From Chloroflexota bacterium (GTDB lineage Bacteria; Chloroflexota; Dehalococcoidia; Lucifugimonadales; Lucifugimonadaceae), in assembly GCA_009838175.1 (NCBI GenBank), contig VXSB01000060.1, forward strand, positions 62,001 through 126,000: 64,000 bases of DNA, in the 5' to 3' direction. The translations under genes were made by a program, and so were the position numbers. Positions 26,426-35,034 of this stretch are shown piece after piece. The notes below the pieces were generated by a model. That model searched no databases, was not told the DNA's origin, and worked only from the letters and a program-made list of their open reading frames with translations. Each line of letters begins with the position of its first letter. Positions within the stretch are counted from its first letter, which is position 1.

Positions 26426-27649
26426 ATGGATACTGGCTCGATAGCCTGGATGCTGACGGCAACTCTGTTGGTGCTGTTCATGACGCCAGGCCTTGCGTTT
26501 TTCTATGGAGGACTCGTGCGCGGCCGCAACGTCGTCAGCACATTGATGTATTCCTTCATCGCCATGGGAGTGGCGAGCATCGTCTGGGTGCTTTGGGGTT
26601 ACAGCCTCGCGTTCAACGACATTGGGAACGGTGTAGTCGGTGGACTTGACTTCATCGGTTTAGCAGGTGTTAGCCACACAGAAGGTGATGGTATTCCAGA
26701 CCTGCTGTTCGCCGCGTTCCAGATGACTTTCGCGATCATCACCCCGGCGCTGATTACTGGCGCGTTTGTCGAACGCTTCAAGTTCACTACGTACTTGATC
26801 TTCCTGGTACTCTGGGTGACGCTGGTTTACGCCCCTGTCTGCCACTGGGTATGGGGTGGTGGTTGGATTGGCGGCCTCGAGGGCGGAGCGCTTGACTTCG
26901 CCGGCGGAACTGTCGTCCACATCAACGCTGGTATCGCCGCTGTTGCAGCCGCGTATCTAGTTGGCAAGCGCCGCAGCCCCGGTATTGAACCTCACCACGT
27001 CCCGTTTGTAGTGCTCGGAGCTGCCATACTTTGGATTGGCTGGTTCGGCTTCAACGCTGGCTCACAGCTAGCCGCTGACGGCGTAGCGGTCCAAGCATTC
27101 GTCAACACCAACACCGCGGCAGCAGTCGCAGCAGTCGCATGGGCCTTGCTCTCCTATATCCACACCGGACGCATCAGCGCGGTCGGCGTGGCTACCGGTG
27201 TAGTAGCTGGTTTGGTCGCCGTCACACCGGCGGCTGGCTGGGTCGGTACCATGGGCTCGTTCGCCATCGGTCTTGGCGCTGGCATCATCTGCCACTACGC
27301 AGTCCACTTCGAGATCTTGCACAAGATTGGAATCGACGATTCGCTTGAAGTCTTTGCAGTCCACGGGCTTGGAGGTATCTGGGGCGCGTTGGCCACTGGT
27401 ATCTTCGCTTGGGGCGCGCTAACCGGTAGCGACGGCGGTTTGGTGAACGGTAACGCTGGACACTTCGTCGCCAACATAATCGCAGTAGTCGCTACACTCG
27501 CCTACTCCGGCATCGTCTCCTTCATAATCCTGTTCGTGCTGGACAAGATCCCTGGTCTCGGCCTCCGGATTGCGGAATCCGACGAGGACATCGGCATCGA
27601 CATCACGGCTCACGGCGAACGCGGTTACGTAGCCGACGGCGCTGACTAA
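26426..27649 (+). CDS. amt: Ammonium transporter Amt
   Basis: This 407-residue, 11-helix channel conducts ammonium/ammonia across the inner membrane as a trimer. Signature features are FFYGGLVRGRNVVSTLM, the Phe gate segment LFAAFQMTFAIITPALI, DFAGGTVVHINAGIAAVAAA with the first pore His, and VFAVHGLGGIWGALATG with the second pore His. The short cytoplasmic tail ends in GERGYVADGAD. There is no cleaved signal. A GGGAGGAAG ribosome binding site precedes the ATG. A P-II gene follows 89 bases later, the usual pair in which P-II plugs the channel when nitrogen is plentiful. Confidence 0.96.
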   Translation: MDTGSIAWMLTATLLVLFMTPGLAFFYGGLVRGRNVVSTLMYSFIAMGVASIVWVLWGYSLAFNDIGNGVVGGLDFIGLAGVSHTEGDGIPDLLFAAFQMTFAIITPALITGAFVERFKFTTYLIFLVLWVTLVYAPVCHWVWGGGWIGGLEGGALDFAGGTVVHINAGIAAVAAAYLVGKRRSPGIEPHHVPFVVLGAAILWIGWFGFNAGSQLAADGVAVQAFVNTNTAAAVAAVAWALLSYIHTGRISAVGVATGVVAGLVAVTPAAGWVGTMGSFAIGLGAGIICHYAVHFEILHKIGIDDSLEVFAVHGLGGIWGALATGIFAWGALTGSDGGLVNGNAGHFVANIIAVVATLAYSGIVSFIILFVLDKIPGLGLRIAESDEDIGIDITAHGERGYVADGAD

Positions 27650-27738
27650 CCGGAAAACGAACTAACTGTTGGCGAGGGGGTAGCATGTTGGCTACGCCCT
27701 CCCAACAGAACACAAGAGAACCACGAAAGGAATTACCA

Positions 27739-28095
27739 ATGCTAAAGATCGAAGCAGTGGTTCGCCCGGAACGGACGTCCACAGTGCTCGAAGCTCTGAC
27801 CGCAGCCGGTGTCAAGGGCTACTCATACTGGAACATCACTGGTAAGGGTCAACAAGAAGGCGTAGAAGTCTTCACCGGACGAGGCGGCCACCTCTCCCAT
27901 CGGGTGGCTCTGCCCAAGACGATGATCATGACTGTCATTCCAGAAGGAATGAAAGATGCAGTCATCAGTAGCATCGTCGAGTCCGCCCGAACCGGCGAAG
28001 AAGGCGCCATCGGGGACGGCAAGATATTCGTCTCCCAGATCGACGATGCCACCCGCGTGAGCACCGGAGAGACGGGCGAAGCAACGGTCATGTGA
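27739..28095 (+). CDS. glnK: P-II family nitrogen regulatory protein with atypical T-loop
   Basis: This 118-residue P-II protein starts at 27739 (GAAAGGAA site 7-8 bases upstream) with MLKIEAVVRPERTSTVLEAL. The B-loop is present (ESARTGEEGAIGDGKIFV), with about three extra residues compared with the usual ARTGKIGDGKIFV. The T-loop is unusual: the normal GFGRQKGHTELYRGAEY-like stretch is here GKGQQEGVEVFTGRGGHLSH, without the uridylylated Tyr51. Thus control by UMP addition is unlikely, while ATP/ADP/2-oxoglutarate sensing may remain. It is paired with amt and followed by a clear terminator. Confidence 0.9.
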   Translation: MLKIEAVVRPERTSTVLEALTAAGVKGYSYWNITGKGQQEGVEVFTGRGGHLSHRVALPKTMIMTVIPEGMKDAVISSIVESARTGEEGAIGDGKIFVSQIDDATRVSTGETGEATVM

Positions 28096-28101
28096 CCAAT
28101 C

Positions 28102-28124
28102 GTTTCGTAAGCGGATTACGAAAC
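28102..28124 (+). other. Stem-loop after the P-II gene
   Basis: GTTTCGTAA and TTACGAAAC form a perfect 9-bp stem around a five-base loop, just ahead of the main terminator hairpin. It may be an mRNA 3'-end stabiliser. Confidence 0.5.
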
Positions 28125-28126
28125 TC

Positions 28127-28166
28127 AACAGCCGGTGCCGCCAACCACGTGGCACCGGCTGTTTGA
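28127..28166 (+). terminator. Strong terminator of the amt operon
   Basis: AACAGCCGGTGCC (28127-28139) pairs perfectly with GGCACCGGCTGTT (28151-28163), giving a 13-bp GC-rich stem followed by TTTGATT. It closes the amt and P-II transcript before the tRNA cluster. Confidence 0.85.
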
Positions 28167-28227
28167 TTCATATCCACACTCTCATCTATCTAGTTTCCGC
28201 GCCCATGTAAAATCAACAACATGGCAC

Positions 28228-28304
28228 AGGAGCGTAGCTCAGTTGGCTAGAGCGTTGGTCTCCAAAACCAAAGGTCGCGGGTTCGAATCCTGCCGCTCCT
28301 GCCA
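28228..28304 (+). tRNA. tRNA-Trp (CCA)
   Basis: Acceptor AGGAGCG pairs with CGCTCCT, followed by G and encoded CCA. The D-arm is GCTCAGTTGGCTAGAGC, the anticodon loop TCTCCAAAA contains CCA, and the T-arm is GCGGGTTCGAATCCTGC. First of three clustered tRNAs. Confidence 0.97.
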
Positions 28305-28348
28305 CAACTCCTCTGATTCAGGGGCGAGTAAGCCGCAAACCTGGTCCC

Positions 28349-28435
28349 GCCGGGATGCTGAAATTGGTAGACAGGCTACGTTGAGGGCGTAGTGCTCGAA
28401 AGGGCGTGTGGGTTCGAGTCCCACTCTCGGCACCA
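28349..28435 (+). tRNA. tRNA-Leu (GAG)
   Basis: This is a class II tRNA with acceptor GCCGGGA/TCTCGGC (one G-U pair), discriminator A and encoded CCA. The anticodon loop TTGAGGG contains GAG, a long variable arm (TGCTCGAAAGGGCGT) is present, and the T-arm is GTGGGTTCGAGTCCCAC. Confidence 0.96.
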
Positions 28436-28492
28436 AACACCGTCGGAGATTTCCGACAAGATGGGCGGCGGAAATATACTCGTAACTTCAGG

Positions 28493-28569
28493 GGCGACGT
28501 AGCCAAGCGGCCTAAGGCGGGGGTTTGCAAAACCTCTATTCGGCGGTTCGAATCCGCCCGTCGCCTCCA
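28493..28569 (+). tRNA. tRNA-Cys (GCA)
   Basis: Acceptor GGCGACG pairs with CGTCGCC, with discriminator T and encoded CCA. The anticodon loop TTTGCAAAA contains GCA, and the T-arm is GGCGGTTCGAATCCGCC. Between this and tRNA-Leu is a small hairpin, GTCGGA/TCCGAC (about 28442-28457). Confidence 0.96.
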
Positions 28570-28582
28570 TTCTCCCGTTCCC

Positions 28583-28618
28583 GCCTCTTCCCGGATTCCG
28601 GCCTTCGCCGGAATGACG
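28583..28618. repeat. CATTCCGG palindromic repeat copy
   Basis: GGATTCCGGCCTTCGCCGGA followed by ATGAC is another copy, in the inverted orientation, of the element found at 6939 and 26200. It lies between tRNA-Cys and the SDR stop codon. Confidence 0.75.
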
Positions 28619-28628
28619 TGATGAGCGT

Positions 28629-29552
28629 TCAGATTTGGAACTTCACGCCGGTTAGTTCCTCGGAATGTTCCCAAAGGCGTCTCGCGGTTTCTTCGTCATG
28701 CGAGTCTGGTGATGACGACACAACTACCGGGAAACCACTTCGCTCGTGGGGTTTATCCGGCCCATAGTATTGACCACCTTGCGCGTCCGGGTCGGTTGCG
28801 GCCCTGAGAATCGGTAACGCTCCCATTTGGGCACTTTGGACAAATAAGAACGCAATGGGTTTGAGCAACGTGCCGATGAAGCCCATGCCTTGTGCTAGAT
28901 TGGTGCGCGCAACTCCCGGGTGGGCTGCCAGCGAGGCGATATTTCCGACCTGCGCTCGTTCCAAGCGCCGATGCATCTCGTAAGTAAAGAGCAGATTGGC
29001 AAGTTTCGACCGGTAGTAAGCGCGCCACCGCTTGTAGTTGGAACGGCTCAAAAGCAATTCGTTAAAATCAATGTCGCCGCTGCGATGCCCGACGCTGCTG
29101 ACGTTTGCGACACGCGATGACTGAGCGGCGGAGATGGCTGGCATTAACTTGGCGGTTAGAGCGAAGTGACCAAGGTGATTGGTCCCGAACTGCGATTCGA
29201 AACCGTCCTCGGTGGTGCTGTATGGCGTTGCCATGATGCCGGCATTATTGATCAGCAAGTCGAGTTTTTCGTATTCATTCGTGAAACTCTCCGCGAAAGC
29301 GTTGATCGAGGCCAAATCTCCCAAGTCTAGGAGCATCAATCTGCTCTGGGAGGATGGTGCAGATTCTTTGATTCGTCCCAGAGCCGATTCGCCGCGCGAA
29401 GCGGAACGACAGGCGATGATGGTGGTCGCGCCATGCCGGGCCAGTTCAACCGCGGTTTCGAATCCCACACCACTGTTACCGCCTGTGACTACAGCGGTTT
29501 TGCCCGTTAAATCGGGAATGTCGGCTACGGTCCAGCGTTCTGAGTTATGCAA
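28629..29552 (-). CDS. SDR oxidoreductase (retinol dehydrogenase-like)
   Basis: This 307-residue short-chain dehydrogenase has TAVVTGGNSGVGFETAVELA (TGxxxGxG), IIACRSASRG (Arg after strand 2 favours NADP), LLINNAGIMA (NNAG), the catalytic Ser in VANVSSVGH, and YYRSKLAN (Y-x-x-x-K). A C-terminal extension is typical of the RDH/WWOX-like group. The substrate is unknown. It is on the minus strand, divergent from the ABC solute-binding gene, and convergent with the tRNA cluster. Confidence 0.88.
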   Translation of the reverse strand: MHNSERWTVADIPDLTGKTAVVTGGNSGVGFETAVELARHGATTIIACRSASRGESALGRIKESAPSSQSRLMLLDLGDLASINAFAESFTNEYEKLDLLINNAGIMATPYSTTEDGFESQFGTNHLGHFALTAKLMPAISAAQSSRVANVSSVGHRSGDIDFNELLLSRSNYKRWRAYYRSKLANLLFTYEMHRRLERAQVGNIASLAAHPGVARTNLAQGMGFIGTLLKPIAFLFVQSAQMGALPILRAATDPDAQGGQYYGPDKPHERSGFPVVVSSSPDSHDEETARRLWEHSEELTGVKFQI

Positions 29553-29642
29553 TGATTTTTTGTCCGTTTTTGGGTTGAGATGTTTTCATTTAGCTATTCA
29601 CAAAACGATGCTAAATTGTCTCGGCGCAAACCCGTTCAGTCG

Positions 29643-29671
29643 CTGACAGATCGCGATTGTCCATGTAAACT
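29643..29671 (+). promoter_or_regulatory. Predicted sigma-70 promoter for ABC operon
   Basis: CTGACA (29643-29648) and TAAACT (29666-29671) are 17 bases apart, ahead of the solute-binding protein gene. The two other solute-binding genes have equally placed hexamers at 17-base spacing. Confidence 0.5.
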
Positions 29672-29777
29672 TTGCGAGTACCGCACGGCAAACGGAGCGA
29701 GCGGCGCGTTTTTGCGCTCGAATCGTAACCAACTCCTGTGCGAAAGACGAATCACATTCAGAATCTGAGGTGTTGAA

Positions 29778-31910
29778 ATGCGAAACGCGATACATGGTGC
29801 CCTTTCGGCGCGCAGGTCGTGGATTGCGGTTGGGTTGACAGTCTTGGCAGCGGTGATGGCAGTTGCCGTCGCTTGCGGAGGAACTGAGACCGTTATCCAG
29901 ACCGTCGTAGTCGAAAAATCGGTACCAGGCGAGACCGTTATCCAAACTGTCGTCGTTGAAAAGGAGGTGCAGGTCGAAGGCCAGACTGTCATTCAGACCG
30001 TGGTGGTCGAGAAGGAAGTCCAAGTCGCGGGTGAGACAGTTGTGCAGACCGTGGTTGTCGAGAAAGAAGTCCAAGTCGCAGGACAGACAGTGATCCAAAC
30101 TGTGGTTGTCGAGAAAGAGGTGGAGATCGCTGGTGAGACGGTCGTCCAGACAGTAGTAGTGGAGAAAGAAGTTGAGGTTGAGGTCGAGAAAGAAGTCATC
30201 AAAGAGGTTGAAAAGGAAGTTCAGGTTGTTGTGACAGCAACGCCGGAACCAGCGATGATGATGGAGCCGAAAGCTTTCAACGGCAATCTGCGACTTGGAG
30301 AAATCCTCGTTGACCCGCCGGTGTTCCTCCCGAGCAAGCAAGGCACGGGGAACATGCAGCTGCTCATTTTCTGGGGCTTTTTCGAGCCATTGATGTGGGC
30401 GCAGCACTCGGCACCACCGAAGTTAAACCTCGACGCGTCGACTTACACGGAAGGCGTGGTCGAATCTTGGGAAGTTGCTGACGACACTAGCGCAGTAACG
30501 TTCAAGGTCCGCGACGGTGTCAAGTTCCACACAGACTGGAACGGAAACGACTGGGGTGAAGTCTCAGCGCACGATGTTCAGTGGAGTTTCGACGATGCCT
30601 TACGCGAAGGTAGCATCAACCAAAGGGCGCAAGGTGTCCAGAGGTTCGTGACCGGCTTTGAAGCGATCGACGACAGAACCGTCCGGATGAATATCCGAGA
30701 CAACATGCTTGACCCGCGTTGGTACCACATCATCTCGAACACGACCTTGGGAGCACCGGTCATAGTATCGAAGCGTCTGTATGACGAGATGGGTGAAGAA
30801 GCAGCCAACTTGACACCAGTTGGAACCGGGACATTCCGCATCACCGAGTGGGTCACCGACAGTAACGTCAGGGCAGAACCGGTTGAGGGACACTATCGTC
30901 AGCAACCAAGTGTTGCTTCGTACGAGGTGATCCTGATGCCTGAACCGCTGGCGCGGATAGCCGCGTTGCAGACTGGTCTGATTCACGTGGCTAGAGTTCC
31001 GTTGAAGCTGATCAAGAATACAACCAACAACATCGAAGGTGCTAGGCCTCAGGTCGTCGGGCCTCCCATCAACCAAGTGGTGATGTTCGCCGGCAACTAC
31101 TGGGCGCAAACGGATCAGAACGGAGAGAACATCTATCGGACTCGTGAGGGGTTCTTGCCAGATGACGAGCACCCTTGGATCGGCGACCCTGACGATGCTG
31201 CGTCTATGGAACGCGCCAACAAGGTTCGCCGCGCTCTGAGATTGGGAATCGACAGGCAGACAATCGTCGACGAGATCCAATCCGGTGTTGGTAGGCCGTT
31301 GACGAACGCGATCAACTCGTTCCCCGGCGACCCGCACTGGATCGATGCGTTCGATGTGCCGTATGACCCAGACCAGGCTAGCGCACTGCTGGGCGAGGCC
31401 GGTTTCCCGAACTGCTTCCCGTTCAAATACCACGTAGCGCCGGGTAAGGAGTGGGACGCGGAGGTTGGCGGCGCTGTTGCACAGTTCTGGCGAGAACTCG
31501 GTTGTGAGGTAACCGTGGATGCGACTGACTATGGTGCGGCACGACCGAGGTTGGTCAACAGGCAAAAGCAGATACCGTGGATGATCCAGGCAGGCACCAA
31601 TGCCGTGCCTGACGCGTTCTTTTCCGGCGCGTACAGACCTTCAAGTGGTTTCAACTACGGTATCGAGTTGCCCAACGAGATTACTGCGATCTCGGAACGC
31701 AATTTGGACCTGGCGGCGACCACTTACGAGGAACGTGTACAAAACACGATTGAATGGTGGTCATACGTCAACAACTGGAACCTAGTGGCCTCGGTGAGCA
31801 CGCTGCCTACATCGGTCGTGTTACGGCCTGAGATCATCGAGTACAACCCGTATATGAACACGGGGCCGGAATTCGTGGCGCCGGAAACGGTAGTCATGAG
31901 CGGTCCGTGA
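29778..31910 (+). CDS. ABC transporter solute-binding lipoprotein (family 5, peptide type) with E/V/K spacer
   Basis: The 710-residue protein has a signal peptide with a lipobox (VAVAC, Cys33), so it is lipid-anchored outside the cytoplasmic membrane. Residues 37-150 are a spacer of 15- to 17-residue units (ETVVQTVVVEKEVQVAG type, six units) rich in alternating Val and Glu/Lys. The family 5 solute-binding domain follows (about 165-710; WEVADDTSAVTFKVRDGVKF, GTGTFRITEW, YDPDQASALLGEAGF). It captures peptides or other organic solutes for the permeases encoded next. No ATPase gene is adjacent, so one must be supplied from elsewhere. Confidence 0.92.
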   Translation: MRNAIHGALSARRSWIAVGLTVLAAVMAVAVACGGTETVIQTVVVEKSVPGETVIQTVVVEKEVQVEGQTVIQTVVVEKEVQVAGETVVQTVVVEKEVQVAGQTVIQTVVVEKEVEIAGETVVQTVVVEKEVEVEVEKEVIKEVEKEVQVVVTATPEPAMMMEPKAFNGNLRLGEILVDPPVFLPSKQGTGNMQLLIFWGFFEPLMWAQHSAPPKLNLDASTYTEGVVESWEVADDTSAVTFKVRDGVKFHTDWNGNDWGEVSAHDVQWSFDDALREGSINQRAQGVQRFVTGFEAIDDRTVRMNIRDNMLDPRWYHIISNTTLGAPVIVSKRLYDEMGEEAANLTPVGTGTFRITEWVTDSNVRAEPVEGHYRQQPSVASYEVILMPEPLARIAALQTGLIHVARVPLKLIKNTTNNIEGARPQVVGPPINQVVMFAGNYWAQTDQNGENIYRTREGFLPDDEHPWIGDPDDAASMERANKVRRALRLGIDRQTIVDEIQSGVGRPLTNAINSFPGDPHWIDAFDVPYDPDQASALLGEAGFPNCFPFKYHVAPGKEWDAEVGGAVAQFWRELGCEVTVDATDYGAARPRLVNRQKQIPWMIQAGTNAVPDAFFSGAYRPSSGFNYGIELPNEITAISERNLDLAATTYEERVQNTIEWWSYVNNWNLVASVSTLPTSVVLRPEIIEYNPYMNTGPEFVAPETVVMSGP
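29886..30186 (+). repeat. 51-bp tandem repeat encoding the lipoprotein spacer
   Basis: About six in-frame units of 45-51 bases encode the 15- to 17-residue spacer units. Neighbouring units differ mainly at silent or Gln/Glu and Ile/Val positions, as expected after duplication and drift. Confidence 0.85.
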
Positions 31911-31943
31911 GGCAGTCGGGATTCGCACTAGTCGCGTGAATCA

Positions 31944-31992
31944 CACACGGGGCGGCGTTGTCCGGCAAAATCCGGACACGCCACCTCGTGTG
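31944..31992 (+). promoter_or_regulatory. Long intercistronic stem-loop between solute-binding and permease genes
   Basis: CACACG...GGCG-TGTCCGG pairs with TCCGGACACGCC...CGTGTG around a CAAAA loop, giving roughly 20 paired bases with a few mismatches. It has no long T-run. Its position, between the lipoprotein and the first permease gene, suits partial termination or mRNA protection that would make the binding protein more abundant than the permeases (inference). Confidence 0.65.
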
Positions 31993-32028
31993 GTTGTTGT
32001 CTGTACCGAAATTTGTTGAGTTAGAGAA

Positions 32029-32946
32029 TTGAGAAGGCTCATTGCCCGTAGACTTTTGGCAGCGGTTGTCGTCCTTCTGCTCGCCAGTGTTCTTGTGTTT
32101 GCCTTGTCTCGGATGAGCGGAGATGTACGTAACCTCTTCTTGAGCGAATACACTACGGATGAACAATGGGAAGCGTGGGGCCGCGAGTTCGGCTTGGACA
32201 AGCCTTATCACGAACAATATTTCAGGTGGTTGTCCGGAGCAATCCTCCTAGACTTCGACATCTCGGTTAAAGAGCAGATACCGGCGACTACTGTAGTACT
32301 TCGCAAGATACCGAACACTCTGCAGTTGGCAGCTGGCGCGTATGTTTTTGCCATTGCGATGGGGATCCCTTTGGGCATCTTTTCGGCGATCTGGCGCGGT
32401 ACTCTGTTGGATCTGTTCGCGCGTGGCTTCGCTTTGCTTGGTCAAGCAATGCCGGGTTTCTGGTTGGGAATCATGCTCATCTTGATTTTCGCCGTCCAAC
32501 TCGGTTGGTTTCCTGCGGGCGAAAAGGGCAATATCAAGAGCCTTGTCCTACCATCGATAACTCTTGGTTGGTACGCGGCCGCGGCACTTTTGAGGTTGAC
32601 TAGATCTTCAATGCTGGAGATCTTGGACAGCGAGTTCGTGAAACTTGCAAGGGCCAAAGGTGCTTCCCAGACCACTGTGATACTGAAGCACGCATTCCGT
32701 AACGCCATCATTGTCCCGTTGACGTTCGCCGGCGTTTTCCTAACCGCGTTGATTACCGGCGCAGTGGTTACTGAAACTGTGTTCGGATGGCCGGGATTGG
32801 GCCGTCTCGCGGTGCAGTCGGTGTTCGGTACCGACTTTCCGGTGATCAGCGCAATCGTCATGTTCGCGACGGCCGGTTATCTCGGAATGAATCTGTTGGT
32901 CGACATCCTCTACGGAGTTCTTGATCCACGCATCAGGCAGAGTTGA
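32029..32946 (+). CDS. ABC transporter permease (DppB/OppB type)
   Basis: This 305-residue inner-membrane protein starts at a TTG. It has an N-terminal helix (LLAAVVVLLLASVLVFAL), a periplasmic segment with FGLDKPYHEQYFRWL, five further helices and the EAA coupling loop FVKLARAKGASQTTVILKHAFRNAI. The ending VDILYGVLDPRIRQ is the DppB-family C-terminus. It forms a channel with the next gene's product. The stem-loop upstream separates it from the binding-protein gene. Confidence 0.92.
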   Translation: MRRLIARRLLAAVVVLLLASVLVFALSRMSGDVRNLFLSEYTTDEQWEAWGREFGLDKPYHEQYFRWLSGAILLDFDISVKEQIPATTVVLRKIPNTLQLAAGAYVFAIAMGIPLGIFSAIWRGTLLDLFARGFALLGQAMPGFWLGIMLILIFAVQLGWFPAGEKGNIKSLVLPSITLGWYAAAALLRLTRSSMLEILDSEFVKLARAKGASQTTVILKHAFRNAIIVPLTFAGVFLTALITGAVVTETVFGWPGLGRLAVQSVFGTDFPVISAIVMFATAGYLGMNLLVDILYGVLDPRIRQS

Positions 32947-32947
32947 A

Positions 32948-33886
32948 TTGGCTACGAGATCTGACAGCTCCATCGAATCGGTGACGCGGCCGATGGTTGT
33001 GCGCGAACGCAGGAATCCGCTTCGAGCGACTTGGCACATATTGCGCCGCTATCCCGTACTGCCTGCGATCATCGTCGCTCTGTTGGTTATTGCCGCCGCG
33101 TTTGCCCCATGGCTTGCACGGCACGATCCATTGGTCGGAAGTCTGCGAGAACAGGATCGTCCGCCGTTCTGGGAAGACGCGTCGCCGATCAGCGGCAAAG
33201 AGCCGAAGTGGGAATATCCGCTAGGGACCGACCCACTCGGCAGAGACCTATTGAGCCGCATAATCTGGGGCGCGCGGTACTCGATGCTGATCGCGTCCGT
33301 AGTTCTTATCAGCGGTGCGATCGGCGGGACCATCCTCGGGTTGATCGCTGGATATTTCGGGGGCATCTACGACGAGATATTGATGAGGATGGTCGACCTG
33401 ACGCTAGGTGTTCCATTCATACTCGTCGCATTGGCAACCGTGGTTGTGTTCGGATCGAGTATGGTGCTGATAATCGCGTTGCTTATCTTGTTCAGTTGGA
33501 GCGGTTTCGCGCGGCAAGTTCGGGCTGAAACGCTGCGCCTAAAGGCGGCCGATTACGTGGCGCTCGCCATTGTTGCAGGGGCATCGTCCAACCGCATTGT
33601 CACGAAACACGTCTTGCCCGGAGTTACCAACACTGTTCTCGTTATCGCGAGCCTCGCGATTGGCCAGCTGATTCTCACCGAAGCGACACTTAGTTTCCTG
33701 GGCGTCGGCATCCCCAAACCCCGTCCCGCATGGGGCTCGATGGTCGCTGAAGGCCGCGACTACATCAACACTTCGTACTGGATGGCATTGTTCCCCGGGC
33801 TGGCCATCTTCGCCGTAGTCTTCGCAATGAACTTCCTAGGCGACTGGATTCGGGACCGATTGGACCCGCGGCTACGGCAGCTTTAA
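32948..33886 (+). CDS. ABC transporter permease (DppC/OppC type)
   Basis: The protein of about 312 residues has a cytoplasmic N-terminus, a first helix (PAIIVALLVIAAAFAPW), the family segment LGTDPLGRDLLSRIIWGAR, and the EAA loop DYVALAIVAGASSNRIVTKHVLPG. It ends FLGDWIRDRLDPRLRQ. TTG at 32948 is two bases after the previous stop; TTG 32921 and ATG 32993 are alternatives. Its stop shares the palindrome TTAA (33883-33886) with the convergent mtnP stop. Confidence 0.9.
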   Translation: MATRSDSSIESVTRPMVVRERRNPLRATWHILRRYPVLPAIIVALLVIAAAFAPWLARHDPLVGSLREQDRPPFWEDASPISGKEPKWEYPLGTDPLGRDLLSRIIWGARYSMLIASVVLISGAIGGTILGLIAGYFGGIYDEILMRMVDLTLGVPFILVALATVVVFGSSMVLIIALLILFSWSGFARQVRAETLRLKAADYVALAIVAGASSNRIVTKHVLPGVTNTVLVIASLAIGQLILTEATLSFLGVGIPKPRPAWGSMVAEGRDYINTSYWMALFPGLAIFAVVFAMNFLGDWIRDRLDPRLRQL

Positions 33887-34782
33887 CCCGACCAGCCCTC
33901 ATTCTTCAGCACACGTCCTGCAACAGCGTCGAGTTTGCGGACCATCTCAGGATCGCGATACGCAGGCGCGGTTGCTATTGCGTGTTCCAAAGCGGTGTGG
34001 ACTCCCGATGGGAACGGTGCTTGTAATTCACCGATGATCGGGATAGCGGTTGCGACTAGTATTTTTGCGTTCTCCGAGTTCTGCCGCAGGAATTCAAGCA
34101 CCATCGATGTCGTGACATCGCCGTGCTCCTCGACCCAGCAGTCGTAGTCGGTGACCATCGCAACTGTTGCGTAGGACATCTCGGCTTCGCGGGCTAGTTT
34201 GGCTTCTGGCATGTTCGTCATTCCGATCAGATCGCCGTCCCACTGGCGGTGCATGAATGATTCCGCTCGCGTGGAGAAGGGGAGACCGTTCATGACGATG
34301 TAAGTGCCGCCGCGGACGATATCGATCTCCGCGATCTTTGACGCCTCTTCGATCGCGTCGCACATTGTTGAGCAGACGGGATCGGCCATGCTGACATGCG
34401 CGACGAACCCGTTGCCGAAAAACGAGCTTTCCCGTCCGCTCGTTTTGTCGATGTATTGATCGACGATTACGAACATGCCCGGTTCCAACTCCCTCTTTAG
34501 CGATCCGACCGCGCTGAACGATAGGATCCGATCGACTCCGGCGCGCTTCAAGACGTCGATGTTGGCGCGGTAGTTCAGGTGCTGTGGCGAGACTCTATGA
34601 CCGCGACCGTGACGAGGCAAAAACGCAACGCGTTGGCCTTTGAAATATCCGATCAGGAGATCATCTGACGGTTCGCCGAAGGGCGACTGGACCGATACCC
34701 ACTGGGCATTCTCAAATCCTTCAAGGTCGTACAAACCTGTGCCGCCGATAATGCCGACAGTCGTCTCTGCACCCTGTGCCAA
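33883..34782 (-). CDS. mtnP: S-methyl-5'-thioadenosine phosphorylase
   Basis: This 299-residue enzyme splits methylthioadenosine into adenine and 5-methylthioribose-1-phosphate. Family features are GIIGGTGLYDLEGF (phosphate loop), FLPRHGRGHRVSPQHLNYRAN, and MTNMPEAKLAREAEMSYA with VTDYDCW, where the TDYD-W pattern separates MTAP from guanosine/inosine phosphorylases. Length is slightly above the usual 270-285 residues. It complements metK/ahcY at 44-47 kb in recycling SAM by-products. Its upstream region faces tRNA-Leu. Confidence 0.92.
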   Translation of the reverse strand: MAQGAETTVGIIGGTGLYDLEGFENAQWVSVQSPFGEPSDDLLIGYFKGQRVAFLPRHGRGHRVSPQHLNYRANIDVLKRAGVDRILSFSAVGSLKRELEPGMFVIVDQYIDKTSGRESSFFGNGFVAHVSMADPVCSTMCDAIEEASKIAEIDIVRGGTYIVMNGLPFSTRAESFMHRQWDGDLIGMTNMPEAKLAREAEMSYATVAMVTDYDCWVEEHGDVTTSMVLEFLRQNSENAKILVATAIPIIGELQAPFPSGVHTALEHAIATAPAYRDPEMVRKLDAVAGRVLKNEGWSG

Positions 34783-34870
34783 TCTCTTGCTCCTTTGCCG
34801 AATCTCGAAGTTGCGTCTAGCTTCGTAGTTAGAATCTTAAGCGTGGCAGATGTTGCTGGTGGCGGAATCT

Positions 34871-34958
34871 GCCGAGATGGCGGAACGGTAGACGCAGCGG
34901 GCTTAAACCCCGCGGCCTGTTAAACGGCGTGTGGGTTCGAATCCCACTCTCGGCACCA
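34871..34958 (+). tRNA. tRNA-Leu (TAA)
   Basis: Class II tRNA: acceptor GCCGAGA pairs with TCTCGGC, then A and encoded CCA. The anticodon loop CTTAAAC contains TAA. A long variable arm (CCTGTTAAACGGCGT) and T-arm GTGGGTTCGAATCCCAC are present. Confidence 0.96.
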
Positions 34959-35034
34959 ATCAGAAGGCGCGCAATCCTCGCAGTGTTAAACTCGGCTTCA
35001 ATTCCGCAAGCGCACGTCCAACAGGAAGCATCAA

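Noticed and set aside
28135..28674. ORFs on both strands through the tRNA cluster
   Set aside because: They are translations of tRNA genes and repeats.
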